Source: Bacillota bacterium
GTDB taxonomy: Bacteria > Bacillota > Clostridia > Oscillospirales > Ruminococcaceae
Reading direction: 5' to 3'
NCBI GenBank assembly: GCA_023457175.1
Contig: JAEWMM010000006.1
Coordinates: 1 to 5,659, forward strand
DNA length: 5,659 nucleotides
In this document: positions 1-3,950 of the stretch, piece by piece
Numbering within the stretch: position 1 is the first letter of the stretch
Layout: the number at the start of each line of letters is the position of its first letter
Made by a program: the position numbers and the translations under genes
Notes under the pieces: generated by a model
Seen by the model: the letters and a program-made list of their open reading frames with translations, nothing else
What the model was told of the DNA's origin: nothing
Databases searched by the model: none

Positions 1-50
1 GTATCCACCATTTCCAGCACGCCGCGATCTAATTTCCCTCGTTGCAACAT
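1..50 (-). CDS. N-terminus of an unidentified protein (partial, runs off left edge)
   Basis: Read on the minus strand, an ATG at 50 opens a frame MLQRGKLDRGVLEMVD that stays open to the window edge. It is preceded by GGGTGAT five bases upstream of the ATG, a good match to the anti-Shine-Dalgarno complement, and farther up by a possible extended -10 (70-78). This combination makes a real divergent gene likely, but only 16 full residues are visible and I do not recognise the family. It would be transcribed away from the receiver/CheX genes. Confidence 0.45.
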   Translation of the reverse strand, partial: MLQRGKLDRGVLEMVD

Positions 51-69
51 TTTATATCACCCAAGTACT

Positions 70-78
70 ATTTTATCA
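70..78 (-). promoter_or_regulatory. Possible extended -10 promoter for the leftward gene
   Basis: On the minus strand this reads TGATAAAAT: TG, one base, then TAAAAT (5 of 6 matches to TATAAT). It lies 20 bases before the start codon at 50, leaving room for the GGGTGAT ribosome binding site. No good -35 is seen at 17 bp, as is usual for extended -10 promoters. Assignment is by inspection only. Confidence 0.35.
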
Positions 79-87
79 GATACATAT

Positions 88-117
88 GAAAAAGCCCAGC
101 ATATGCGGGGCTTTTTC
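88..117. repeat. 30-bp near-perfect palindrome (terminator-like hairpin) between divergent starts
   Basis: The two 15-base halves match in 14 of 15 positions; the only mismatch is A98 opposite G107. The arms run GAAAAAGCCC at the left and GGGCTTTTTC at the right, around a central GCATATGC. A-tract, GC stem and T-tract in this order give a hairpin that could terminate transcription in either direction. However, no gene ends here: the flanking genes at 50 (minus) and 187 (plus) both start outward. It may therefore be an operator or an insulator between back-to-back promoters rather than an ordinary gene-end terminator. Confidence 0.7.
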
Positions 118-141
118 GACAGGCTGATTATTGTCACATTA

Positions 142-150
142 TGTTATAAT
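142..150 (+). promoter_or_regulatory. Extended -10 promoter for the receiver-CheX/CheX unit
   Basis: TGTTATAAT is a TGN motif joined to a perfect TATAAT. Transcription would start near 157, giving a leader of about 30 nt before the ATG at 187. No convincing -35 lies 16-18 bp upstream. TTGTCA at 131-136 is only 8 bp from the -10 and so is not the partner. Confidence 0.6.
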
Positions 151-186
151 TTAAAAAATTTAATTTTTGAAAGGCTGTACAGGACT

Positions 187-1050
187 ATGGAAGACATCCG
201 GGTTGTAATCGTAGATGATTCCTCTTTTTCAATAGCATTTATTCGCAACATTCTCGAAAACCATGGCTGTAAAGTGGTTGGAACCGCAAAGAATCTGGAA
301 GAGGTCACGGCGGTGATCCAGGAGCAAAAACCGACCCTGGTGACAATGGATATGACACTGCCCGGAACCGACGGATTTGAGTGTACCCGCGCTGTGCACC
401 AGATCGACAAAAACATTAAGGTCATTGTTGTCAGCGCCATGATGGATGATGAGCTTATAAAAGAAGCGAAAGAAAACAAAGTCTCCGCCTATATCCAAAA
501 GCCAATAGACGAAGACACGCTTGTGACCACCGTCAAACGCGTCATGGCTTCCGAAGAGCTGTATCAGCTTTTATTAAGCGATTATTTCGACATCTTTAAA
601 GAGTCTCTTCTCGACGGCATGAATCGTATGACAAAAACGCTGTTGACCTATGAAAATGAGTTTTCCGCCAGTCAGGAGCAACAATCGCAGGGCATCACCG
701 TGATTATCGGCATTATCGGCAAATTCTCCGGTCGGATGCTGCTCGACCTTTCTAAAACAACCGCCGGCAAAATTGCAGCCGCCATTTTCGGCAAAGACTC
801 GGTCGGCTACGACGAAACGCTGGAAGCTATGGGCGAATTCGCCAATATTGTCGCCGGAAACGCCTGTTCCATCCTCAACCGAAAAAACAAGGCTTTTGGA
901 CTGCGCATGGCGCCCCCTTCCATTCTCTCGGGGGACAGTGTGCTGATCTCGGCGCCGCAGTTTAATACGACCACTGTAACCGCACAGACAGGCTTTGGCC
1001 CACTGGTGTTAAACGTCGGCTTTCAGAAAGGTGAAGACGAATGGATGTAA
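187..1050 (+). CDS. CheY-like receiver fused to a CheX-like phosphatase domain
   Basis: The protein has 287 residues in two domains. Residues about 4-120 are a response-regulator receiver: acidic pair D10/D11, phospho-acceptor D55 (in LVTMDMTLPGTDG), S83 at the Thr/Ser switch position and K105 before P106, so all catalytic positions are present. Residues about 135-285 resemble CheX, with the E-x-x-N motif at E217 and N220 (EFANIVAGN), the residues CheX/CheC phosphatases use to hydrolyse CheY~P. No DNA-binding output domain is present. The fusion suggests a receiver that controls, or is a substrate of, its own attached phosphatase in the cytoplasm. The ATG at 187 is chosen because the frame upstream (to 103) runs through the promoter and the palindrome. 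The ribosome binding site is poor: GAAAGG lies 12 bases away and an AGG only 3. The next gene overlaps its last 10 bases. Family assignment is firm; the biological input is unknown. Confidence 0.88.
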   Translation: MEDIRVVIVDDSSFSIAFIRNILENHGCKVVGTAKNLEEVTAVIQEQKPTLVTMDMTLPGTDGFECTRAVHQIDKNIKVIVVSAMMDDELIKEAKENKVSAYIQKPIDEDTLVTTVKRVMASEELYQLLLSDYFDIFKESLLDGMNRMTKTLLTYENEFSASQEQQSQGITVIIGIIGKFSGRMLLDLSKTTAGKIAAAIFGKDSVGYDETLEAMGEFANIVAGNACSILNRKNKAFGLRMAPPSILSGDSVLISAPQFNTTTVTAQTGFGPLVLNVGFQKGEDEWM

Positions 1051-1508
1051 AATATCTTAACCCCTTTATCGAGGCTTTTACCGCCGTTATGCCGCAGGTG
1101 GGCTTCGGCACGGCTGAAATCGGCGGCATAACCGTCAGGGACAGCAAAAGCGTCTCCGCCTCGGGAATTATTGTGGTGCTGGGCATCGTGGGCGACATTA
1201 GCGGCAACGTCGTTTATACGTTGGACGAGGACGCTGCAAAGAGCATCGCTTCGGCCATGATGATGGGCATGCCGATTGAGGAGCTGGACGATATGGCTAA
1301 AAGAGCCCTTTCGGAGCTGACCAACATGCTGACAGCCACCGCAGCGACCGGCTTTGCAGGCCTCGGCATCGCGGCGGATATTTCGACGCCGACCATGATG
1401 CAGAGCGACAGCATTTCGATCAAGATGTCTACGCAACAGGTTTTATGCGCCCGTCTGCTGGCGGACGGCATACCGCTGGAAATTCATGTCTCATTGGAAA
1501 TGAAATAA
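1041..1508 (+). CDS. cheX: Stand-alone CheX-family CheY~P phosphatase
   Basis: The protein has 155 residues, the usual size for CheX. It opens with the typical DVKYLNPFIEAF, has a central GIIVVLGIVGDISGNVVY strand region and a MMMGMP turn, and carries the E-x-x-N active motif at E92 and N95 (SELTNMLTATAATGFAGLG). CheX homologues remove phosphate from CheY~P and so reset the flagellar-motor signal; they act in the cytoplasm, often as dimers. The gene overlaps the preceding receiver-CheX gene by 10 bp and has AAAGGTGA at 1027-1034 with good spacing, so the two are translationally coupled and share a promoter. Its partner receiver could be the one encoded upstream or a distant CheY. No other chemotaxis gene is visible in the window. 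Confidence 0.88.
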   Translation: MDVKYLNPFIEAFTAVMPQVGFGTAEIGGITVRDSKSVSASGIIVVLGIVGDISGNVVYTLDEDAAKSIASAMMMGMPIEELDDMAKRALSELTNMLTATAATGFAGLGIAADISTPTMMQSDSISIKMSTQQVLCARLLADGIPLEIHVSLEMK

Positions 1509-1666
1509 GCGCAATGCGCCGCTGCTGATTGCGGCCGCCTCCCCGTAAATGCGCCCTCATTTCCCCCGCGTTGCCCAATATATCTCAAAGCGTGCCGTTT
1601 CAAGATTTTTGGCGCGTGCAAACGCCACCGTGGCAACCACAAAATGTCCCCTTTCTAATTCATTGC
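1509..1666. other. Intergenic stretch without a supported gene
   Basis: After the cheX stop the DNA is GC-rich. A plus-strand open frame starting at 1529 lacks a ribosome binding site and gives a composition unlike a real protein (many Pro, Ser and Cys), so I do not call it. Only a short GCCGC/GCGGC stem (1518-1522 with 1531-1535) is visible, with no T-tract, so no clear terminator directly follows cheX. Confidence 0.6.
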
Positions 1667-1717
1667 ATACCAATAATGACGTCACAACGCAAAATGCTGT
1701 GGCGTCATTATTGGTAT
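1667..1717 (+). repeat. Long hairpin: 20-bp arms, 11-nt loop
   Basis: The arms 1667-1686 and 1698-1717 are complementary over 20 bases, with a single T/G wobble (T1682 opposite G1704). The loop ACGCAAAATGC can close further through GCA/TGC. The left arm includes the palindrome TGACGTCA. The hairpin is not followed by a T-tract on the plus strand, so it is not a classical intrinsic terminator for the cheX unit 160 nt upstream, although it could protect or process that RNA. Its right end also spells an extended -10 (TTGGTATAAT, 1711-1720). Its role is unknown. Confidence 0.75.
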
Positions 1718-1734
1718 AATCCTTTAAAAGAAAC

Positions 1735-1773
1735 AGCGGCGCGGGAACAGCTCTAAACTGTTCCTGCGCCGCT
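1735..1773 (-). terminator. Intrinsic terminator of the tandem-AbrB gene
   Basis: Arms 1735-1750 and 1758-1773 pair over 16 bases with one G/T wobble around a 7-nt loop. On the minus strand the stem is followed by GTTTCTTTT, and it begins 15 bases after the stop codon at 1789-1791. This is a strong, well-placed terminator for the gene at 1789-2175. The plus-strand side is followed by AAATCTC, so it works mainly leftward, though it may also block readthrough from the cheX unit. Confidence 0.85.
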
Positions 1774-1788
1774 AAATCTCAGAATATT

Positions 1789-2175
1789 TTAAATGGAATC
1801 TGCAAAGACCCAATCCCGCGTGACCTCTTGCACATAGAGCGCATCATCGTCTAAACCGATTTGTAAACGCGTCTGCTCCGACCAGCCCAGCCATTCGCGC
1901 ATCGGCCGGGGCAGCACGACGCGCCGCCGGTTATCTAACGCGCGAATATAACGCCATTCGTCGACAGACTGCTCCCGCATAGCCGCCCGCAGCTTATTGA
2001 TGTCTTCCGCACGATCAACCCGGGGCGGCGCTTGGTGTGTCGGACGCAGAACCAGGCGCTTTTGCACCGTCAATACGGTGATAAGCAGCCCGCTGTTTTC
2101 GCACAGCCCCAATTGCGCCATCGCTTCAACAGGCAGCGTCAGCCGCCCCAGCGCATCAAATTTTGTTACTTCCAT
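1789..2175 (-). CDS. Transcriptional regulator with two AbrB/SpoVT-type domains in tandem
   Basis: The protein has 128 residues and contains two copies of the swapped-hairpin AbrB motif. Copy one is at residues 4-46, with D7-x-x-G-R-L-T-L-P15. Copy two is at about 77-118, with D81-N-R-R-R-V-V-L-P89. They are joined by a charged helical linker rich in Arg and Glu. In AbrB and MazE-type antitoxins two single-domain chains form the DNA-binding barrel; here one chain holds both halves, the layout known from MraZ, though the sequence is not close enough to call it MraZ. The second copy has Arg where the conserved Gly of DxxGR is expected. The start at 2175 is supported by a perfect GAGGAGGTG (2181-2189) five bases upstream. 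It is divergent from a small RHH protein over a shared control region and is followed by its own terminator, so it is monocistronic. It probably binds DNA; its target is not shown, and the shared intergenic region is the likeliest one. Confidence 0.82.
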   Translation of the reverse strand: MEVTKFDALGRLTLPVEAMAQLGLCENSGLLITVLTVQKRLVLRPTHQAPPRVDRAEDINKLRAAMREQSVDEWRYIRALDNRRRVVLPRPMREWLGWSEQTRLQIGLDDDALYVQEVTRDWVFADSI

Positions 2176-2196
2176 GAATACACCTCCTCGTTTATA

Positions 2197-2260
2197 TGTT
2201 TACAATATAATACAATGTAATCTTTGATAATTGTATTACATTTGTTTTAAAATGTAAACA
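2197..2260. promoter_or_regulatory. Divergent control region with four TTACA/TGTAA half-sites
   Basis: Between the two regulator genes there are TTACA at 2200-2204, TGTAA at 2216-2220, TTACA at 2236-2240 and TGTAA at 2253-2257. They make two similar dyads (2200-2220 and 2236-2257). The right dyad has perfect 8-base arms: TTACATTT (2236-2243) and AAATGTAA (2250-2257). The outer TGTTTACA (2197-2204) and TGTAAACA (2253-2260), and the inner TAATACAAT (2208-2216) and ATTGTATTA (2230-2238), are also inverted pairs. The plus-strand promoter for the RHH gene is likely TTGATA (2224-2229), 18 bp, TAAAAT (2248-2253), so the right dyad covers its -10. This is a good candidate operator for one or both flanking regulators. 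The leftward promoter is not resolved. Confidence 0.65.
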
Positions 2261-2269
2261 GGTGATGTT

Positions 2270-2419
2270 ATGGGAATGGAAAAGAAAGTCGTCAGCGTTC
2301 GCCTTGAATCCGAACTTGTAGAAGAATTGAAAAAATGTGCAAAAGAAGAAAACCGCCCTCTATCTAATCTGATAGAAACGGTTTTAAAGACCTATATCAA
2401 AAATAAAAAGGAATCATAG
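2270..2419 (+). CDS. Small ribbon-helix-helix (Arc/CopG-like) DNA-binding protein
   Basis: The 49-residue protein reads as one ribbon-helix-helix fold: beta strand KKVVSVRL (5-12), helix about 13-27 (ESELVEELKKCAKEE), a turn N28-R29-P30 with S32 capping the second helix (about 31-45, LSNLIETVLKTYIKN). Such proteins dimerise and insert the paired strand into the major groove; strand residues of the VSVRL segment would contact bases. AGGTGAT at 2260-2266 sits three bases before the ATG at 2270, which is correct for that part of the anti-Shine-Dalgarno; ATG 2276 (residue 3) is a weaker alternative. It is divergent from the AbrB-type gene. No toxin or other partner gene follows: the next plus-strand signal is a terminator at 2500-2538. 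It is probably a free-standing repressor, possibly autoregulated through the half-sites upstream. Its strongly Lys/Glu-rich, AT-rich coding differs from the GC-richer neighbours. Confidence 0.85.
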   Translation: MGMEKKVVSVRLESELVEELKKCAKEENRPLSNLIETVLKTYIKNKKES

Positions 2420-2458
2420 CTTTCCTTTTTAGTTTATTCCCTTTTGAGTGAATAAACT
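2405..2458 (+). repeat. Two adjacent small inverted repeats at the end of the RHH gene
   Basis: AAAAAGGAA (2405-2413) pairs perfectly with TTCCTTTTT (2422-2430), so the stop codon lies in the loop. Directly after it, AGTTTATTC (2431-2439) pairs perfectly with GAATAAACT (2450-2458). Both stems are 9 bp and AT-rich. The first ends in a T-tract and might act as a weak terminator; the second has none. The stronger termination site is at 2500-2538. Confidence 0.5.
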
Positions 2459-2499
2459 GGCACGGCTCTTCACCGCGCCGGTCAACAGATGTTCTCATG

Positions 2500-2538
2500 C
2501 GTTACCCGCCGACTTTGTGCTCGGCGGGTAACGTTTTT
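2500..2538 (+). terminator. Strong intrinsic terminator after the RHH gene
   Basis: A perfect 13-bp GC-rich stem, 2500-2512 (CGTTACCCGCCGA) with 2521-2533, has an 8-nt loop and is followed at once by TTTTTC on the plus strand. It lies 80 nt downstream of the RHH stop codon and should end that transcript. The opposite strand has no T-tract, so it is one-directional. Confidence 0.88.
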
Positions 2539-2547
2539 CTATACTAT

Positions 2548-2720
2548 AAGTATACGGTGTCCGCACGGCGGCGCGATGGAAGCACCGCCGTGCCCCAAGA
2601 GGCCGAACAACATAATTGGCGCGCATAATCACGTAACAAGTCTGGATGCGCGCCCGCTAACGGTGCGTGGGACGCTAACACCCTCACGTGGCGCATACAA
2701 TCACCAACAACCGTATACTT
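2548..2720. repeat. 11-bp inverted pair bounding a 173-bp segment
   Basis: AAGTATACGGT at 2548-2558 is the exact reverse complement of ACCGTATACTT at 2710-2720. The two bound a 173-bp segment containing two of the 9-bp hairpins. Terminal inverted repeats of miniature transposable elements look like this, but no clear target duplication is seen on the flanks (TAT on one side, TAA on the other). Confidence 0.45.
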
Positions 2721-2763
2721 TAAGCCCCCTCAGGGGGTTTGGGGGTGATGCCCCCTGCCCGGC

Positions 2764-2786
2764 GGGGTAGGGGGTTGGGGGTGGGG
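2764..2786 (+). other. G-quadruplex motif with very short loops
   Basis: Four G-runs in a row: G4, TA, G5, TT, G5, T, G4. Loops of 2, 2 and 1 bases and runs of four or five G give a motif that is predicted to fold very stably by the usual G3+N1-7 rule. Further G5 runs lie at 2733-2737 and 2741-2745. The G-rich strand is the plus strand; the C-rich complement would be in any RNA reading through the Nudix gene's 3' end on the minus strand. Confidence 0.8.
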
Positions 2787-2854
2787 ATTCGTCCCTGCGC
2801 GTGAGCGCAAACAACGCAGACGTTTTATTAACGGCTGCCAAAAAGTATGCTTAA

Positions 2855-2882
2855 TACCCGCTACAGATTCACAAAGCGGGTA
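2855..2882 (-). terminator. Hairpin over the Nudix stop codon (weak terminator candidate)
   Basis: TACCCGCT (2855-2862) pairs perfectly with AGCGGGTA (2875-2882) around a 12-nt loop, and the stop codon of the Nudix gene (2861-2863) is at its base. On the minus strand the stem is followed by TTAAGCATACTTTTT, so the T-run is displaced by ten bases, giving only a weak terminator. A second hairpin farther on (2816-2838) may help. Confidence 0.4.
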
Positions 2883-3334
2883 CAGCCCAAATATTGCACC
2901 TGCTCCCCCGCAAGCAGCGACGATATTTTCCCGGTCAGATTGGCGGGGCGAAAGTTTAAGGCATCCGCTTCTTTAATTGGCACCCAGACGCTGCTTTGCT
3001 GCTGCCAGTCCGGTTCTTGGACTTCCCTTCTCTGCTCATCGGTCAAAACAGCCAGAAAAATATGTAATATTCTGTGCGTGTAGTCAAGATACGTTCTTCT
3101 CAGTTCCTCATTGTCGCATATCTCTTCCGCAACAGCAACAAACGGCCCGGTCTTGATCATGTATCCGGTTTCCTCTAAAACCTCCCGGACGAGGGCTTCT
3201 TCCAATGTTTCAAACTGGTTTTGCCCGCCGCCCGGCAGATCGAAATAAACCTTGCCCTGCGCGTTGACACATCTGTTGACCAGAATACTGTTGTTATAAA
3301 TAATAATAGCCTTAGCCGTACTCCTGATTGCCAT
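2861..3334 (-). CDS. Nudix hydrolase
   Basis: The protein has 157 residues. The Nudix box is complete at residues 36-58 and fits GX5EX7REUXEEXGU: G36, E42, R50-E51, V52, E54-E55, G57, Y58. The glutamates bind the divalent metal that activates water to cleave a nucleoside diphosphate linked to another group. It is preceded by LPGGG and a beta strand AKAIIIYNNSILVNRC, typical for the fold. Nothing visible fixes the substrate; the layout (early DLPGGGQN, box, then TYLDYTHRILHIFLAV) fits a general ADP-sugar, NTP or house-cleaning enzyme. The start at 3334 has GGGGGAG (3341-3347) six bases upstream. It lies 56 bp after the lipoprotein gene on the same strand, and its leader resembles the one in front of that gene. 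Co-transcription is possible, but the intervening palindrome may end or attenuate the upstream message. Confidence 0.92.
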   Translation of the reverse strand: MAIRSTAKAIIIYNNSILVNRCVNAQGKVYFDLPGGGQNQFETLEEALVREVLEETGYMIKTGPFVAVAEEICDNEELRRTYLDYTHRILHIFLAVLTDEQRREVQEPDWQQQSSVWVPIKEADALNFRPANLTGKISSLLAGEQVQYLGCTRFVNL

Positions 3335-3393
3335 TAAACGCTCCCCCGCGACAAAAATTTGCAGGCCGCGCCTGCTATTTTCTATAAAATCTA
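3335..3393 (-). promoter_or_regulatory. Duplicated leader, copy B (before the Nudix gene)
   Basis: Read on the minus strand, this 59-bp stretch begins with the TAG stop of the lipoprotein gene. It continues with an A-rich part, the palindrome GCAGGC-GCG-GCCTGC (3361-3375), AAATTTTTGT, then GGGGGAG and GTTTA up to the ATG. It aligns along its length with 3841-3900, sharing TAGAT, AAAA, CCTGCAAATTTT, the GT-CGG purine stretch and GTTTA. The hairpin followed by AAATTTTT may terminate the lipoprotein transcript or act as an attenuator for the Nudix gene. Confidence 0.6.
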
Positions 3394-3840
3394 TTTTTCC
3401 AGCTTATCCCGGAACTTCCCAGCCGCCTCCTGCACCTCAAAAGGAGCAAAGTAGAAAATTTTTTCGTCCTGATCATCGCTGTATAGCCCGATAAGGGTGT
3501 GCGCTTCATCCCAATAACCCACCGTTAAATTCCAGCCCTGGCCGTCGTCGGCGTCTATAACCGGCGTGTAACCCCGCCCGGGAAGCTCTCCGGGGTCGAA
3601 CCATTGATCGGCCTGCAGCAGCTTCTGAAATTCGATTTGCTGCGTGTTCGTTAATTTGAACTGATATTGATAATCTCCAAGATCAGGGTCATAACCGTAT
3701 TTCACCTGAGTGAAGGAACCGAGCGCAACCGGCAGATCAACCGCCGGCTCGGGCAAATTTTGACTTTGGCCGCAAGCGACCAGGCCGGCGACAGCCAAAA
3801 GAAGAAGCGCACCAATAAAAACGACGACAGACTTTTTCAT
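3391..3840 (-). CDS. Small lipoprotein of unknown function
   Basis: The protein has 149 residues. Residues 1-22 are a lipoprotein signal peptide: K2-K3, a hydrophobic run VVVFIGALLLLAVAG and the lipobox L20-V21-A22-C23. After cleavage C23 would be lipidated, anchoring the protein to the outer face of the cytoplasmic membrane. The mature part begins with a short Gln/Pro-rich linker and has a mixed alpha/beta composition rich in Tyr, Trp, Asp and Gln (YGYDPDLGDYQYQF, ADQWFDPGELPGRGYTP, DDGQGWNLTVGYWDE) with no motif I can name. It ends with a charged helix (FRDKLEK). It could be a small beta-sheet ligand-binding or inhibitor-like fold, but that is a guess. The start at 3840 has GGAGGT (3849-3854) eight bases upstream. 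It lies between the LacI-type gene and the Nudix gene, separated from the former by a terminator, so it has its own promoter. Confidence 0.85.
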   Translation of the reverse strand: MKKSVVVFIGALLLLAVAGLVACGQSQNLPEPAVDLPVALGSFTQVKYGYDPDLGDYQYQFKLTNTQQIEFQKLLQADQWFDPGELPGRGYTPVIDADDGQGWNLTVGYWDEAHTLIGLYSDDQDEKIFYFAPFEVQEAAGKFRDKLEK

Positions 3841-3900
3841 TTAAACCTACCTCCGCACAAAATTTGCAGGGCATGCCCTGTTTTTCCTACAAAGTATCTA
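3841..3900 (-). promoter_or_regulatory. Duplicated leader, copy A (before the lipoprotein gene)
   Basis: On the minus strand this 60-bp leader reads TAGAT, TTTGTAGG, AAAAA, the perfect 14-bp palindrome CAGGGCATGCCCTG (3867-3880), CAAATTTTGTG, GGAGGT and GTTTAA directly before the ATG. It matches copy B (3335-3393) in order and length; the palindromes differ in bases but not in position. On the plus strand the palindrome is followed by TTTTT, so it is also terminator-like rightward. It may be an operator, an RNA attenuator, or a duplicated insertion. Confidence 0.6.
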
Positions 3901-3950
3901 AGCGTATTCTTCCCAGCAATATCCCAGCTATCAGGTCAAATTAAAAGTAT

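Larger units (their letters stand above)
2539..2860. other. Gene-free region dense in inverted repeats (possible structured RNA or mini-element)
   Basis: No frame here has a ribosome binding site or protein-like composition. Instead there are stacked symmetries: TATACT/AGTATA (2540-2554); GCACGGCGG with CCGCCGTGC (2563-2571, 2585-2593); GGCGCGCAT with ATGCGCGCC (2618-2626, 2646-2654); CCCCC/GGGGG (2725-2737) and GGGGG/CCCCC (2741-2755); TGCGC-GTGA-GCGCA with a GNRA tetraloop (2796-2809); and a 9-position stem with one mismatch (2816-2824, 2830-2838). GCGCATA followed by an ATCAC-type tail occurs twice (2621 and 2691), and CGCTAAC twice 18 bp apart (2655, 2673). An 11-bp inverted pair (2548-2558, 2710-2720) encloses part of it. 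It could be a non-coding RNA, a small non-autonomous mobile element, or a dispersed extragenic palindrome; the sequence alone does not decide. Confidence 0.55.

Noticed and set aside
131..136. TTGTCA as -35 of the receiver-CheX promoter
   Set aside because: It is only 8 bp from the TATAAT at 145-150; the extended -10 explains the promoter better.
103..186. Upstream extension of the receiver-CheX frame to 103
   Set aside because: It runs through the 88-117 palindrome and the TGTTATAAT promoter and lacks a ribosome binding site; the receiver fold begins directly after the ATG at 187.
144..498. Minus-strand open frames within the receiver domain
   Set aside because: They are antisense to a well-supported coding region, overlap it completely and have no ribosome binding site.
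962..1471. Minus-strand open frames within cheX
   Set aside because: Antisense shadows of a gene with clear family motifs; compositions rich in Ser or His/Arg and no recognisable domain.
1529..1756. Plus-strand 75-residue open frame after cheX
   Set aside because: It passes through two hairpins, has no ribosome binding site and has a low-complexity composition rich in Pro, Gln and Ser.
1789..2175. Calling the tandem-AbrB protein mraZ
   Set aside because: The two-domain layout is similar, but the DxxGR motifs are not fully kept and there is no mraW or division gene next to it.
1997..2227. Plus-strand open frames opposite the tandem-AbrB gene
   Set aside because: Antisense to a gene with strong start and terminator signals, and they run into the AT-rich control region.
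2176..2419. Toxin-antitoxin module
   Set aside because: Both AbrB-type and RHH proteins can be antitoxins, but neither has a toxin-like gene beside it; they are divergent and each is followed by a terminator.
2489..2770. Plus-strand 93-residue open frame
   Set aside because: It starts inside the terminator and crosses several hairpins and the G-rich block; composition is Pro/Arg/Cys-rich with no ribosome binding site.
2539..2860. CRISPR array
   Set aside because: The repeats are few, short (6-11 bp), unequal in spacing and mostly inverted; there are no regular repeat-spacer units.
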